Assembly (NCBI GenBank): GCA_947175035.1
Contig: CAMWLG010000036.1
Coordinates: forward strand, 1 to 35,273
From: an uncultured Lachnospiraceae bacterium
Lineage (GTDB): Bacteria > Bacillota > Clostridia > Lachnospirales > Lachnospiraceae
Length of the DNA stretch: 35,273 bases
Direction: 5' to 3'
Below, piece by piece: positions 16,313-25,697 of this stretch. Numbering within the stretch: the first letter of the stretch is position 1; every line of letters starts with the position of its first letter. The position numbers and the translations under genes are program-made. The notes below the pieces were generated by a model. That model was not told the DNA's origin. It was given only the letters and a program-made list of their open reading frames with translations, and did not search any database.

Positions 16313-18547
16313 ATGGACAATCATCAGATGAATCAAAATAATAACAATAATCACAATAACCAGTCTCCCAGGAGACCGGGACTGGGTGTGATTCTGGCAG
16401 CAATGCTAGGGTCGATGTTGTTGGTGACATTGTTCTCCGGGCTGCTCATGGGAGGCAGCAGACAGGAGGAGCAGGAGTACAGCAAATTTTTGCAGGATTT
16501 GAAAGAGGACAAGGTGGAATCCGTTCTTGTCAATGCTGAGAAAGCTATCCTGAGCGTCACGCTGAAATACGACCAGGCTGCCCAAGAGGAGAAAGTAGAT
16601 CCCTTTACGGCGGCTCTCCTGGAACGGTACGGAAGTCAGGCGGCAATGCGGGGGGAGACCTACACCACGCGCATGATGGAGGATATGACCACACTGACTG
16701 CCCGGTTGGAGGAGAAGGGAATCACGGCGCAGAGAGTCGTCTCCGACAGCAGGTGGATAGATATTTTGCTGACAATTGTTTTACCTTTGGTGCTGATCTG
16801 GGTGCTGATGGGCTTTATGTTCCGCAAGATGAGCGGCGTAGGCGGACCTTTGAGCGTGGGCAAATCCAATGCAAAGGTATATGTGCAGAAGGAGACCGGC
16901 GTGACATTCAAGGACGTGGCGGGCGAGGACGAGGCGAAGGAATCTCTGGTGGAGGTTGTGGACTTTCTTCATGATCCCGGCAAATATACCAAAATTGGCG
17001 CGAAGCTCCCTAAGGGCGCGCTGCTTGTGGGACCTCCCGGCACGGGTAAGACTTTGCTTGCCAAGGCTGTGGCGGGGGAAGCGAAGGTGCCGTTTTTCTC
17101 CCTGACAGGTTCAGATTTTATTGAAATGTATGTGGGCGTGGGCGCAAGCCGTGTGCGTGACTTGTTCCGGGAGGCTACCAAAAACGCGCCCTGTATCGTG
17201 TTTATTGACGAGATTGACGCCATCGGCCGCAGCCGTGATTCCAAGTACGGCGGGGGCAACGAGGAGCGGGAGCAGACCTTGAACCAGCTTTTGTCTGAGA
17301 TGGATGGATTTGACAGTTCCAAGGGTGTATTGATTCTGGCAGCAACCAACAGACCGGAGATTCTGGACAAAGCGCTTTTGCGTCCCGGTCGTTTTGACAG
17401 GCGAATTATCGTGGATAAGCCGGATTTGAAAGGCCGGGTGGAGATCCTCAAGGTTCATGCCAAGGACGTCAAGATGGACGAGACGGTGGATTTGGATGCG
17501 ATTGCCCTCGCCACCAGCGGCGCGGTGGGTTCCGACCTTGCCAACATGATCAATGAGGCGGCGATTAACGCCGTGAAGGAAAAGCGTGAATTTGTGAATC
17601 AGCAGGATCTGTTCAATGCCGTTGAGGTGGTTCTGGTGGGCAAGGAGAAGAAGGATCGCATCATGAGTAAGGAGGAGCGCAAGATTGTATCCTACCATGA
17701 GGTGGGGCATGCGCTGATCAGTGCGTTGCAGAAGAATTCCGAGCCGGTACAGAAGATTACCATTGTGCCCCGCACCATGGGAGCCCTGGGTTATGTGATG
17801 CAGGTTCCCGAGGAGGAGAAATATCTCAACACCGAGGAGGAGCTGCGCGACATGCTGGTTGGCCTGGTGGGAGGTCGCGCCGCGGAGGAGATTGTGTTCG
17901 GCAATGTGACGACCGGTGCCGCCAACGATATAGAGCGTGCCACGGCGATTGCCCGCAATATGGTGACAAGGTTTGGTATGAGCAAACGGTTTGGCCTGAT
18001 TGGGCTTGCCACGGTGGAGAGCCAATACCTGGAGGGCAGGACTGCATTGAATTGTAGTGATCAGACGGCGGCTGATATCGATGAAGAGGTCATGGAGATT
18101 CTCAAGGAAAGTTATCAGAAGGCGTTGGCGCTGTTGGGTGAGAACCGCGATGTCATGGATAAGCTGGCGGATTTCCTGATTGAGAAAGAGACCATCACGG
18201 GCAAGGAGTTCATGAAGATTTTCAGAGAGGCGAAGGGATTGCCTGAGCCGGAGGAGAAAAAGGACGAGTCGAAGCAAACCGCAAAGCCCACAGTGGGCAA
18301 TGTGATAGACGTGACACTGACAGATGAGACAGAGATACAGACGCCGGAAAAGGGAGAGGCAGTGCCAGAATGGAAATACTATTCATCAACGGAAAGTGAT
18401 AGAACCGTATCGGGACAGAGTGAGGCAGAGTCGGAAACTCGCGGGAGCGACCCCAAGGGGGACGAAGAGTCAAACCCGAAGACAGATCCCGCATCAGATG
18501 ACGACGATCACATGCGCGGGCTGTTCTCTAATGGCAGGATAGACTGA
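16313..18547 (+). CDS. ftsH: ATP-dependent zinc metalloprotease FtsH
   Basis: A membrane-anchored hexameric protease that unfolds and degrades damaged or regulatory membrane and cytosolic proteins. The 744 residues show an Asn-rich start, TM1 (about 22-44), an extracytoplasmic domain, and TM2 (about 148-170). The AAA domain has Walker A GPPGTGKT (240-247), Walker B VFIDE (296-300) and a second region of homology ([20 protein letters not shown]). The zinc site is HEVGH (462-466). The C-terminal tail of roughly 90 residues is acidic and Ser/Glu-rich and longer than in many relatives. The start is ATG 16313 with GAGG upstream; the open frame reaching 16238 would include the promoter. uvrC follows after 4 bases. 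Confidence 0.97.
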   Translation: MDNHQMNQNNNNNHNNQSPRRPGLGVILAAMLGSMLLVTLFSGLLMGGSRQEEQEYSKFLQDLKEDKVESVLVNAEKAILSVTLKYDQAAQEEKVDPFTAALLERYGSQAAMRGETYTTRMMEDMTTLTARLEEKGITAQRVVSDSRWIDILLTIVLPLVLIWVLMGFMFRKMSGVGGPLSVGKSNAKVYVQKETGVTFKDVAGEDEAKESLVEVVDFLHDPGKYTKIGAKLPKGALLVGPPGTGKTLLAKAVAGEAKVPFFSLTGSDFIEMYVGVGASRVRDLFREATKNAPCIVFIDEIDAIGRSRDSKYGGGNEEREQTLNQLLSEMDGFDSSKGVLILAATNRPEILDKALLRPGRFDRRIIVDKPDLKGRVEILKVHAKDVKMDETVDLDAIALATSGAVGSDLANMINEAAINAVKEKREFVNQQDLFNAVEVVLVGKEKKDRIMSKEERKIVSYHEVGHALISALQKNSEPVQKITIVPRTMGALGYVMQVPEEEKYLNTEEELRDMLVGLVGGRAAEEIVFGNVTTGAANDIERATAIARNMVTRFGMSKRFGLIGLATVESQYLEGRTALNCSDQTAADIDEEVMEILKESYQKALALLGENRDVMDKLADFLIEKETITGKEFMKIFREAKGLPEPEEKKDESKQTAKPTVGNVIDVTLTDETEIQTPEKGEAVPEWKYYSSTESDRTVSGQSEAESETRGSDPKGDEESNPKTDPASDDDDHMRGLFSNGRID

Positions 18548-18551
18548 TATC

Positions 18552-20471
18552 ATGTTCAATATTGAGGAAGAATTAAAAAAACTCCCGAATAAGCCGGGAG
18601 TCTATATCATGCGTGATCAGAGGGACACCATCTTGTATGTGGGCAAAGCCATCAATCTGCACAATCGTGTGCGCTCCTATTTTCGGGAGAATATCGGCAG
18701 GGGGCCCGCCATCGACAAGATGGTCTCCCTCATTGCGCGTTTTGAGTATATTGTCACGGACTCAGAGCTGGAGGCTTTGGTGTTGGAGAATAATCTGATC
18801 AAAGAGCATTCTCCCAAGTATAACACACTTTTAAAGGATGACAAGACCTATCCCTATATCAAGGTGACATTGGGGGAGGAGTACCCCCGCATTGTTTTTT
18901 CCCGCACTATGAAAAAAGATAAATCCAAATATTTCGGGCCCTACACCAGTGCCGGCGCAGTGAAGGATACCATAGAACTTCTGAATAAACTTTATCAGCT
19001 TCGAACCTGCAATCGTGTCCTGCCCCGGGATATAGGTTTGGATAGACCTTGTCTGAATTATCATATCAAGCAGTGTCTTGCGCCCTGTCAGGGGTATTTG
19101 AGTAAGGAGGAATATCGGGAACAGGTGGATGGCGCCCTGTCCTTTTTGAATGGCAATTACAATCCGATTTTGAAGGATTTGGAGAATAAAATGAAGAATG
19201 CCGCGGAAAATATGGAATTTGAGGAGGCAGCGGTATATCGGGATCTGTACAACAGCGTGAAGTCCGTGGCGCAGAAGCAGAAGATTACGGACAGCGATGG
19301 TGAGGACAAGGACGTGATTGCCTTGTATCAGGACGAGACCGAAGCCGTGGTGCAGGTTTTTTTCGTTCGGGATGGAAAGTTGATTGGCAGGGAACATTAT
19401 TATATGACAAATGTGTCGGAAATACCTGCTCCAGAGGGAGCTGACGACGAGGAACTACAGAGCATCATGAAGGAGAGGGAGAGAGTCCGGGCGGATGTGC
19501 TGCAGGATTTTGTGAAACAGTTCTATGCGGGGACGCCGTTTATCCCCAAGGAGCTGATGCTGCAATATGAGATAGAGGATGCCGGGATTGTGGAAAAGTG
19601 GCTCACGGAGCGCAGGGGCGGGCGGGTCTATTTGAGGGTGCCCAAGATTGGCAGCAAGGAGAAATTGGTGGAGCTGGCGGCTCAGAACGCCAAATTGATT
19701 TTATCCCAGGACAGGGAGAAGCTGAAGCGGGAGGAAGGGCGTACCATCGGCGCGGTGAAGGAGATTGCGGCCATCTTGGGACTGTCTCGCATTGAGCGCA
19801 TGGAAGCCTTTGATATTTCTAACACCAATGGCTTTGAGAACGTGGGCTCTATGGTGGTATATGAGAAGGGAAAGCCAAAGCGCAGCGATTATCGGAAGTT
19901 CCGGATCAAGAGTGTCACAGGGCCGGACGATTATGCATGTATGAAGGAAGTGTTGACCAGACGCTTTGTTCATGGGATGGAGGAGAGCAGGGAGCTTGCG
20001 GAGAAGGATTTGGAGAAGGAGTTCGGCAGCTTTACAAGGTTTCCGGATTTGCTGTTGATGGATGGCGGACGCGGCCAGGTAAATATTGCCCAAGAGGTAT
20101 TGGACGAGCTGCATATTGACATTCCGGTCTGTGGTATGGTGAAGGATGACAATCACCGCACAAGGGGGCTGTATTTTCAAAATGTGGAACTGCCCATTGA
20201 CACGCATTCGGAGGGGTTCAAATTAATCACACGCATTCAGGACGAGGCACACAGATTTGCCATTGAATATCATCGGTCTCTTCGCAGCAAGGCGCAGGTG
20301 AAGTCCGTGTTGGACGATATTCCCGGAGTGGGTCCTGCCCGCAGGAAGGCGCTTATGCGGCACTTTAAATCTTTGGAGGAGATTCGGAACGCGACGCAGG
20401 AGCAGCTTATGGAGTTACCGGAGATGAACAGACGCAGTGCCGAGGCGATTGTGGAGTTCTTTAAAGGGTAA
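18552..20471 (+). CDS. uvrC: excinuclease ABC subunit C
   Basis: Makes the two incisions around DNA lesions in nucleotide excision repair with UvrA and UvrB. The 639 residues include an N-terminal GIY-YIG nuclease ([18 protein letters not shown], residues about 16-33). A cysteine set (RTCNR, RPCLNYH, QCLAPC) corresponds to the iron-sulfur cluster ligands of E. coli UvrC. The UvrB-binding UVR motif lies at about 215-245 ([13 protein letters not shown]), and the RNase H-like second nuclease at about 385-545 ([17 protein letters not shown]). The C-terminal helix-hairpin-helix ([16 protein letters not shown]) spans about 575-635. All features are intact. It starts 4 bases after ftsH and likely shares its transcript. 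Confidence 0.97.
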   Translation: MFNIEEELKKLPNKPGVYIMRDQRDTILYVGKAINLHNRVRSYFRENIGRGPAIDKMVSLIARFEYIVTDSELEALVLENNLIKEHSPKYNTLLKDDKTYPYIKVTLGEEYPRIVFSRTMKKDKSKYFGPYTSAGAVKDTIELLNKLYQLRTCNRVLPRDIGLDRPCLNYHIKQCLAPCQGYLSKEEYREQVDGALSFLNGNYNPILKDLENKMKNAAENMEFEEAAVYRDLYNSVKSVAQKQKITDSDGEDKDVIALYQDETEAVVQVFFVRDGKLIGREHYYMTNVSEIPAPEGADDEELQSIMKERERVRADVLQDFVKQFYAGTPFIPKELMLQYEIEDAGIVEKWLTERRGGRVYLRVPKIGSKEKLVELAAQNAKLILSQDREKLKREEGRTIGAVKEIAAILGLSRIERMEAFDISNTNGFENVGSMVVYEKGKPKRSDYRKFRIKSVTGPDDYACMKEVLTRRFVHGMEESRELAEKDLEKEFGSFTRFPDLLLMDGGRGQVNIAQEVLDELHIDIPVCGMVKDDNHRTRGLYFQNVELPIDTHSEGFKLITRIQDEAHRFAIEYHRSLRSKAQVKSVLDDIPGVGPARRKALMRHFKSLEEIRNATQEQLMELPEMNRRSAEAIVEFFKG

Positions 20472-20472
20472 A

Positions 20473-20497
20473 ACAGTTCAGCCTTCCGCTGAACTGT
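20473..20497 (+). repeat. ACAGTTCA-type hairpin after uvrC
   Basis: ACAGTTCAGC and GCTGAACTGT form a perfect 10-bp stem with a CTTCC loop directly after the uvrC stop. ATTTTCTT follows after a 5-base gap, so weak terminator activity is possible. The same arms, shorter, recur at 22533-22552. Confidence 0.6.
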
Positions 20498-20618
20498 AAG
20501 CATAATTTTCTTCACAGATTCTTTCCTATGTGATAAAATGGCATTAATTGGAATCAAAAATAAATTTTTCTAAAATATTAGAAATCAGACCGCATACACA
20601 GCGGAGAAAGAGGATGCG

Positions 20619-21560
20619 ATGACCAGTGTTAGCCTGACCCGTGTGATTGAGAAAATGGAATTGGAGAATCTGACCCCGGATATTGATTTGAGCAAAAAGT
20701 GCATCACCCTTGCGGAGGTGAATCGTCCCGCCTTACAGTTAGCGGGTTATTTTGAGCATTTTGACGCCACCAGATTACAGATTATCGGGTTTGTGGAATA
20801 CACTTATATGGCGAGGCTGACAGACGAAGAGCGGGTGGAAATCTATGAGAAATTGATGGAGAACGAGATTCCGTGTATTGTGTTCAGCCGGGAGCTGATG
20901 CCGGATGACATCTTCATGGAGACGGCGATTCGCCACCAGATTCCGTTGCTCTCCACCAAGAAGACAACCTCCGCGTTTATGGCGGAGATCATCCGTTGGC
21001 TGAATGTGAAGCTGGCGCCGTGTATCTCCGTGCATGGTGTGTTGTTGGACGTGTACGGAATCGGAGTACTGATCACCGGTGAGAGTGGAATCGGTAAGTC
21101 GGAGGCGGCTTTGGAGCTGATCAAGAGAGGGCATCGACTGGTGACAGATGACGTGGTGGAGCTTCGGAAGGTCAGCGATGATACCCTGGTTGGTTCCGCC
21201 CCGGATATCACTAAGAATTTCATAGAGCTTAGGGGTATCGGAATTGTGGATGTGAAGGCATTGTTCGGTGCCGTGGCGGTGGTGGATACCCAGCAGGTGG
21301 ATATGGTCATCCGACTGGAGGATTGGGACAAGGATAAGGAGTACGATAGATTGGGGCTGGAGGAGAATTATACGGAATATTTGGGCAATAAAGTGGTCTG
21401 CCACACGCTGCCCATTCGCCCGGGGCGGAATCTGGCGCTGATCTGCGAGGCGGCTGCGGCGAATCACAGGCAGAAGCAGATGGGGTACAACGCGGCGAAG
21501 GAACTCTATGCCCGCGTGCAGGCGTCACTTGCAAAAAGAAGAGATGAGGAAGAGGTGTAA
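20619..21560 (+). CDS. hprK: HPr kinase/phosphorylase
   Basis: Phosphorylates Ser46 of HPr and Crh when ATP and glycolytic intermediates are high and removes the phosphate when they are low, the switch of carbon catabolite repression. The 313-residue length is normal. The catalytic core holds Walker A GESGIGKS (154-161), preceded by the conserved HGVLLDVYG, and the family signature ELRGIGIVDVKALFG starting near 203. An upstream AAGAGG-type site precedes the ATG at 20619. The gene begins a plus-strand run hprK-glk-murB-rapZ-whiA-crh, whose last member is the likely substrate. Spacing to glk is only 2 bases. Confidence 0.97.
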   Translation: MTSVSLTRVIEKMELENLTPDIDLSKKCITLAEVNRPALQLAGYFEHFDATRLQIIGFVEYTYMARLTDEERVEIYEKLMENEIPCIVFSRELMPDDIFMETAIRHQIPLLSTKKTTSAFMAEIIRWLNVKLAPCISVHGVLLDVYGIGVLITGESGIGKSEAALELIKRGHRLVTDDVVELRKVSDDTLVGSAPDITKNFIELRGIGIVDVKALFGAVAVVDTQQVDMVIRLEDWDKDKEYDRLGLEENYTEYLGNKVVCHTLPIRPGRNLALICEAAAANHRQKQMGYNAAKELYARVQASLAKRRDEEEV

Positions 21561-21562
21561 AT

Positions 21563-22513
21563 ATGGGAGCAAGGTATGCATTTGGAGTGGATATTGGCGG
21601 AACGACGGTAAAGCTTGGACTTTTTGACAAGGATGGCTGTGTGTTGGATAAGTGGGAGATTCCCACGGTGACGGATAATGGTGGTGCGTCGATTCTGCCG
21701 GATGTGGCAGAGAGTATCCGTGGTAAGATGCGGGAGAAGGGTATTGCGGAGGCTGATATCGCGGGAATTGGCGTGGGCGCTCCCGGTGCCGTAGACGATA
21801 AAGGCACGCTGGTAGGCGGAGCGGTGAATCTGGGCTGGGGAGTGTTCAATATTCCCAAGGCTTTGGGCGCTTATTTGGATGTGCCCATAAAGGCAGCCAA
21901 TGATGCCAATGTAGCTGCGTTCGGCGAGATGTGGCAGGGTGGCGGCAAGGGCTATGATGATTTGGTGGCGGTCACTCTGGGAACCGGCGTGGGCGGCGGC
22001 ATTATCATGGGCGGCAGGATGCTCACGGGATCCACGGGAGCCGGCGGCGAGATCGGACATATCCACATTGAGGACAAAGAGACAGAAAGTTGTGGCTGTA
22101 AGAACAAGGGGTGTCTGGAACAATATGCCTCCGCCACGGGCATCGTGAGATTGGCGAGGAGGCGGCTTGCCGAGGATGACAAGCCAAGTGTCCTGCGGCA
22201 GGGAGATATCACTGCCAAGGCTGTGTTTGACGCGGTGAAGGAGAATGACGAGGTTGCCATAGAGATTGCGGAGAGATTCGGAGATTATCTGGGCAAAGGA
22301 CTTGCGGCGGTGGCGGCGGTGGTGAATCCGGAGATATTCGTTATCGGCGGAGGCGTGTCCAAGGCGGGAGAGATTTTGTTTTCCTATGTGGAGCCGGCAT
22401 TTCAGAAGTATGCATTCGGGCCCTGCAGAGGGGCGAAGTTTGCCCTTGCGACCTTGGGGAATGATGCAGGAATTTATGGTGCTGCAGGATTAATACTGTG
22501 GGAAAATGTATAA
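21563..22513 (+). CDS. glk: ROK family glucokinase
   Basis: Phosphorylates glucose to glucose-6-phosphate in the cytoplasm. The 316 residues carry the N-terminal phosphate loop VDIGGTTVKLGLFD, the GAPGAVD strand, the adenosine site GTGVGGGII, and the sugar-binding GEIGHIHIED. The ROK zinc site CGCKNKGCLEQYAS is complete. Length and motifs match glucokinase-type ROK kinases, not ROK repressors, which carry an added N-terminal DNA-binding domain absent here. The ATG is 2 bases after the hprK stop, with GAGG inside the end of hprK, so the two are coupled. This links glucose entry into glycolysis with its sensing by HprK. Confidence 0.93.
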   Translation: MGARYAFGVDIGGTTVKLGLFDKDGCVLDKWEIPTVTDNGGASILPDVAESIRGKMREKGIAEADIAGIGVGAPGAVDDKGTLVGGAVNLGWGVFNIPKALGAYLDVPIKAANDANVAAFGEMWQGGGKGYDDLVAVTLGTGVGGGIIMGGRMLTGSTGAGGEIGHIHIEDKETESCGCKNKGCLEQYASATGIVRLARRRLAEDDKPSVLRQGDITAKAVFDAVKENDEVAIEIAERFGDYLGKGLAAVAAVVNPEIFVIGGGVSKAGEILFSYVEPAFQKYAFGPCRGAKFALATLGNDAGIYGAAGLILWENV

Positions 22514-22532
22514 TATGTATAAAGCGATGACA

Positions 22533-22552
22533 ACAGTTCAACCATGAACTGT
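22533..22552 (+). repeat. second ACAGTTCA-type hairpin, between glk and murB
   Basis: ACAGTTCA and TGAACTGT form a perfect 8-bp stem with an ACCA loop, 19 bases after the glk stop. There is no T run downstream, so it is not a classic terminator. It shares its stem arms with the hairpin after uvrC. Confidence 0.6.
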
Positions 22553-22580
22553 GGAACGATGAAAAGGAAAGGCAGTATTT

Positions 22581-23495
22581 ATGGTCAGCAGTGTAATGTT
22601 GGAGACCCTGCGGGGGTTCGTCACGGAGGAAAATATACATTTGCAGGAGCCCATGGCTGCCCACACGACTTTTCGGGTGGGAGGTCCTGCGGACTGTCTG
22701 ATTGAGATTGAGAACGCGGAGCAATTGCAGAAGGTACAGAGATTTCTTTATCAGGTGGAGTATCCCTTTTGTGTGATAGGAAACGGGAGTAATCTGCTTG
22801 TCAGTGATAATGGTTATCAGGGGATTATATTGCAGATTGGCAAAAAGATGAGCGATATCTCTGTGGAAGGGAATGTCTTAAGGCTCCAGTCCGGAGCCTC
22901 CATGGCACAGGCGGCTGCAGCGGCGCTGGGGAACGGATTGACGGGACTTGAGTTTGCGTCCGGTATCCCGGGGACGGTGGGCGGCGGTGTGGTGATGAAC
23001 GCTGGGGCTTATGGCGGAGAACTGAGTCAGGTGGTGACAGAGGTTCAGGTGTTGAATAAGGATGGTGAGCTCTGGACACTGGATAACGAGACGATGGAGT
23101 TTGGCTATCGCAAAAGCACCATTCGCAAACAGCCTTTTATCGTGACAGAGGTTACTCTTGCACTGACTCCAGGCAGGCAGGAGGATATTCGGGCGAAAAT
23201 GGAGGAACTGGCAGCCAAGAGAAGGGAGAAGCAGCCCTTGGAATTCCCCAGTGCGGGCAGCACGTTTAAGAGGCCGGAGGGGCATTTTGCCGGAGAACTG
23301 ATCATGAATGCGGGACTCCGTGGGTTTCAGATCGGAGGTGCCAGGGTGTCCGACAAGCACTGTGGTTTTGTGATTAACGCAGGGAATGCCCTTGCTGCAG
23401 ATATTATGGATGTGATCCGAGAGGTGCAGATACGAGTGAAGGAGCGGTTTGGCGTGGAATTGGAACCTGAGGTGGTGTTCTTGGGAGATTTTTAA
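22581..23495 (+). CDS. murB: UDP-N-acetylmuramate dehydrogenase
   Basis: Reduces UDP-GlcNAc-enolpyruvate to UDP-MurNAc, the second committed step of peptidoglycan precursor synthesis, using FAD and NADPH. The 304 residues have an FAD-binding domain (TTFRVGGPAD, GNGSNLLVSDNGY, GIPGTVGGGVVMNAGAYGGE) and the short Firmicutes-type substrate domain. The catalytic Ser227 lies in SAGSTFKRPEG and the conserved Glu297 in the C-terminal EPEV. AAGGAAAGG precedes the ATG at 22581. murB beside hprK/rapZ/whiA is a common Firmicutes arrangement. No key residue is missing. Confidence 0.96.
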   Translation: MVSSVMLETLRGFVTEENIHLQEPMAAHTTFRVGGPADCLIEIENAEQLQKVQRFLYQVEYPFCVIGNGSNLLVSDNGYQGIILQIGKKMSDISVEGNVLRLQSGASMAQAAAAALGNGLTGLEFASGIPGTVGGGVVMNAGAYGGELSQVVTEVQVLNKDGELWTLDNETMEFGYRKSTIRKQPFIVTEVTLALTPGRQEDIRAKMEELAAKRREKQPLEFPSAGSTFKRPEGHFAGELIMNAGLRGFQIGGARVSDKHCGFVINAGNALAADIMDVIREVQIRVKERFGVELEPEVVFLGDF

Positions 23496-23537
23496 AGGCA
23501 CAGGATGTGACGGAAGAGTTAGAGGAATGAGGCGCTT

Positions 23538-24419
23538 ATGAGATTTGTGGTAGTGACAGGAATGAGCGGCGGCGGCAAAAGTACCGTCCTGAAAATGTTG
23601 GAGGATACAGGGTTTTATTGTGTGGATAACCTGCCGGCTTCTCTGATTGAGAAGTTTGTGGAGTTGATCACCCTGCCGGATGGTGAAATTACCAAGGTGG
23701 CATTAGGGCTGGATGTGCGTGCGGATCAGTCTTTTAAGAATACCACAAAGGTTTTAAAAGAGTTGAAGAAAAAGGGGTATCAATTCGAGATTCTCTTTAT
23801 GGAGGCATCTGAGGAGGTACTGATCAAGCGATACAAGGAGACCAGACGCATTCATCCTCTGGCGGCGGACGGGCGCGTAGAGGATGGTGTGCGCAAGGAG
23901 CAGGAAGTGCTGCGGGCAATCCGTAAGATGGCGGACTATGTGATTGACTCGTCAAATCTTTTGACCAGAGAGCTTAAGGCGGAGCTTGACCGCATTTTTG
24001 TCAGCAATGAGGAATACAATAGTCTCATGGTGACGATCATGTCATTTGGCTTCAAGCATGGGATTCCCTCAGATGCGGATCTGGTGTTTGACGTGCGTTT
24101 CCTGCCCAATCCCTTCTATATAGATGAGTTGAAGCACAAGACGGGAAATGACAAAGAGGTACAGGACTATGTGATGAGCTTTGAGGACGCAGATATTTTT
24201 TTACAAAAGCTTACGGATATGATACAATTCCTGATTCCCAACTACATCAAGGAGGGAAAATACCGATTGGTCATTGCGATTGGATGTACGGGCGGCAAAC
24301 ATCGAAGCGTGACGCTCGCCAATGAGCTCTATAGCCGCATGAAGGACAAGGGGCATTATGGAATCAAGCTGTACCACAGGGATATGGCCAAGTCCAGTCT
24401 ACAGGATTTGCAGCGCTAG
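23538..24419 (+). CDS. rapZ: RNase adapter RapZ (nucleotide-binding, YvcJ-type)
   Basis: A P-loop protein with Walker A GMSGGGKS (8-15). In E. coli RapZ guides RNase E to a small RNA that controls glucosamine-6-phosphate synthase; in B. subtilis the homologue YvcJ binds nucleotides and affects competence. The C-terminal domain (about 155-293) contains the conserved GCTGGKHRSVTLANEL, thought to bind the ligand. The 293-residue length is normal. A purine-rich site (GAGGAATGAGG) precedes the ATG. It is followed directly by whiA; the gene usually between them in many Firmicutes, yvcK, is absent. Confidence 0.95.
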   Translation: MRFVVVTGMSGGGKSTVLKMLEDTGFYCVDNLPASLIEKFVELITLPDGEITKVALGLDVRADQSFKNTTKVLKELKKKGYQFEILFMEASEEVLIKRYKETRRIHPLAADGRVEDGVRKEQEVLRAIRKMADYVIDSSNLLTRELKAELDRIFVSNEEYNSLMVTIMSFGFKHGIPSDADLVFDVRFLPNPFYIDELKHKTGNDKEVQDYVMSFEDADIFLQKLTDMIQFLIPNYIKEGKYRLVIAIGCTGGKHRSVTLANELYSRMKDKGHYGIKLYHRDMAKSSLQDLQR

Positions 24420-24448
24420 CAGTTACAAAATGTGAGGTGTATGCGAAA

Positions 24449-25315
24449 ATGTCATTTTCACAGAGTGTCAAGGAAGAGTTGGGAAGGCATATGAGTGCGG
24501 CAAGACATTGTCAACTGGCGGAATTAGCGGCAATTATGCACTTTTGTGGTCAGATAGGTCTGGACAAACACGGTAATTATACGATAGGCTTTCAGACGGA
24601 AAATGAAACTGTTTCCAGAAAAGGCTTTACATTATTGAAAAAAACGTATAATATAAATACTGATGTCGAGATTGGCGAGGAGCAGATGCGGGAGATCCTT
24701 TCTAAGATTGGAGATTTGGATGAACCGGTCAGCCCGCTCCTTATCAAAAATTCCTGCTGTCAAAGAGCATTTTTGAGAGGCGCCTTTTTGAGCATTGGTT
24801 CCTTAAGTGACCCCTCCAAGGGATATCATTTAGAGTTTGTGTGTACCGATGACAAGAAGGCTGGACAGCTGCAGAGTGTACTGCAGGGCTTTGGTATCGA
24901 TGGAAAAATTGTGCTTCGCAAGAAGTATCATGTGGTGTATCTCAAGGAGGGTGAGAGCATTGTGGATTTGTTAAATGTCTGCGAGGCTCACGTCGCCCTG
25001 ATGGAGTTTGAGAATCTGCGGATTCTGAAAGAGATGCGCAATTCTATCAACAGACGCGTCAACTGTGAGGCTGCTAATATCACCAAAACAGTGAACGCTG
25101 CCACAAGACAGATAGAGGATATCGAATACATTCGGGATCATGGTGGTCTGCAAAAACTGCCACAAAATCTGCGGGAGATTGCGGAGGTTCGTTTGGAGTA
25201 TCCTGAGGCTTCCTTGAAGGAGCTGGGAGAATACTTGGAGCCGCCAGTAGGTAAATCCGGAGTCAACCACAGATTGCGTAAACTGAGTGAATTCGCCGAA
25301 AAGCTTAGGATGTAG
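24449..25315 (+). CDS. whiA: DNA-binding protein WhiA
   Basis: A 288-residue transcription factor-like protein conserved in Gram-positive bacteria; it drives sporulation septation in Streptomyces and affects cell division in B. subtilis. The N-terminal domain resembles a LAGLIDADG endonuclease without its catalytic residues (RAFLRGAFLSIGSLSDPSKG, about 110-127). The C-terminal helix-turn-helix spans about 225-285 (SLKELGEYLEPPVGKSGVNH). I chose ATG 24449 (MSFSQSVKEEL, a typical WhiA start) with GAGGTG 9 bases upstream; an in-frame GTG at 24437 overlaps that site. It follows rapZ after 29 bases and precedes crh by 16 bases. Confidence 0.95.
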   Translation: MSFSQSVKEELGRHMSAARHCQLAELAAIMHFCGQIGLDKHGNYTIGFQTENETVSRKGFTLLKKTYNINTDVEIGEEQMREILSKIGDLDEPVSPLLIKNSCCQRAFLRGAFLSIGSLSDPSKGYHLEFVCTDDKKAGQLQSVLQGFGIDGKIVLRKKYHVVYLKEGESIVDLLNVCEAHVALMEFENLRILKEMRNSINRRVNCEAANITKTVNAATRQIEDIEYIRDHGGLQKLPQNLREIAEVRLEYPEASLKELGEYLEPPVGKSGVNHRLRKLSEFAEKLRM

Positions 25316-25331
25316 AACGAGGAGGAAAATT

Positions 25332-25586
25332 ATGAAAGCAAAGACAATCCGGATCAACATGGACAAAGGTCTCGACGCAAGACCGATAGCGCTGTTGGTT
25401 CAAGAGGCCAGCAAGTACGACAGCAAGATTTACGTGGAGCAGGACGGCAGGAGGATCAATGCCAAGAGTATTATGGGCATGATGACAGTGGTACTTAACA
25501 ATGGCGAGGAAGTGACCGTTACGGCGGAAGGCGAGGATGAGAGCGTCGCTATTGACAGCATCGAGAAATTTTTGTGCAGCAACTAA
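25332..25586 (+). CDS. crh: HPr-like regulatory protein with Asp15 (Crh-type)
   Basis: An 84-residue HPr-fold protein. In phosphocarrier HPr the motif GLHARP holds the phosphorylated His15; here it reads GLDARP, with Asp exactly at residue 15. The regulatory site is intact: Ser46 in NAKSIMGMM. So the protein should not carry phosphate from enzyme I to sugars but can be an HprK target, like Crh of B. subtilis, which has Gln15 and is also placed after whiA. An Asp there might imitate the phosphorylated histidine (inference). GGAGG precedes the ATG at 25332; the open frame from 25287 overlaps whiA and has no site. A terminator closes the run. Confidence 0.88.
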   Translation: MKAKTIRINMDKGLDARPIALLVQEASKYDSKIYVEQDGRRINAKSIMGMMTVVLNNGEEVTVTAEGEDESVAIDSIEKFLCSN

Positions 25587-25612
25587 TCAAAACGAAACAG
25601 AAAATACGAAAG

Positions 25613-25648
25613 AAGGCGAGCGGGCATTTATGTGAAACTCGCTTTTTT
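25613..25648 (+). terminator. rho-independent terminator after crh
   Basis: AAGGCGAG (25613-25620) pairs with CTCGCTTT (25638-25645), with one G-U pair, and the stem runs into six Ts. It ends the hprK-to-crh unit. Confidence 0.8.
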
Positions 25649-25697
25649 ATTCCAATGACAAATAGAAATGTGCTATTTATGCGTTTGGAGGAATATC

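Noticed and set aside
17111..18277. 388-residue open frame on the minus strand
   Set aside because: It is antisense to ftsH, whose AAA and zinc motifs are intact on the plus strand; no ribosome binding site or family motif.
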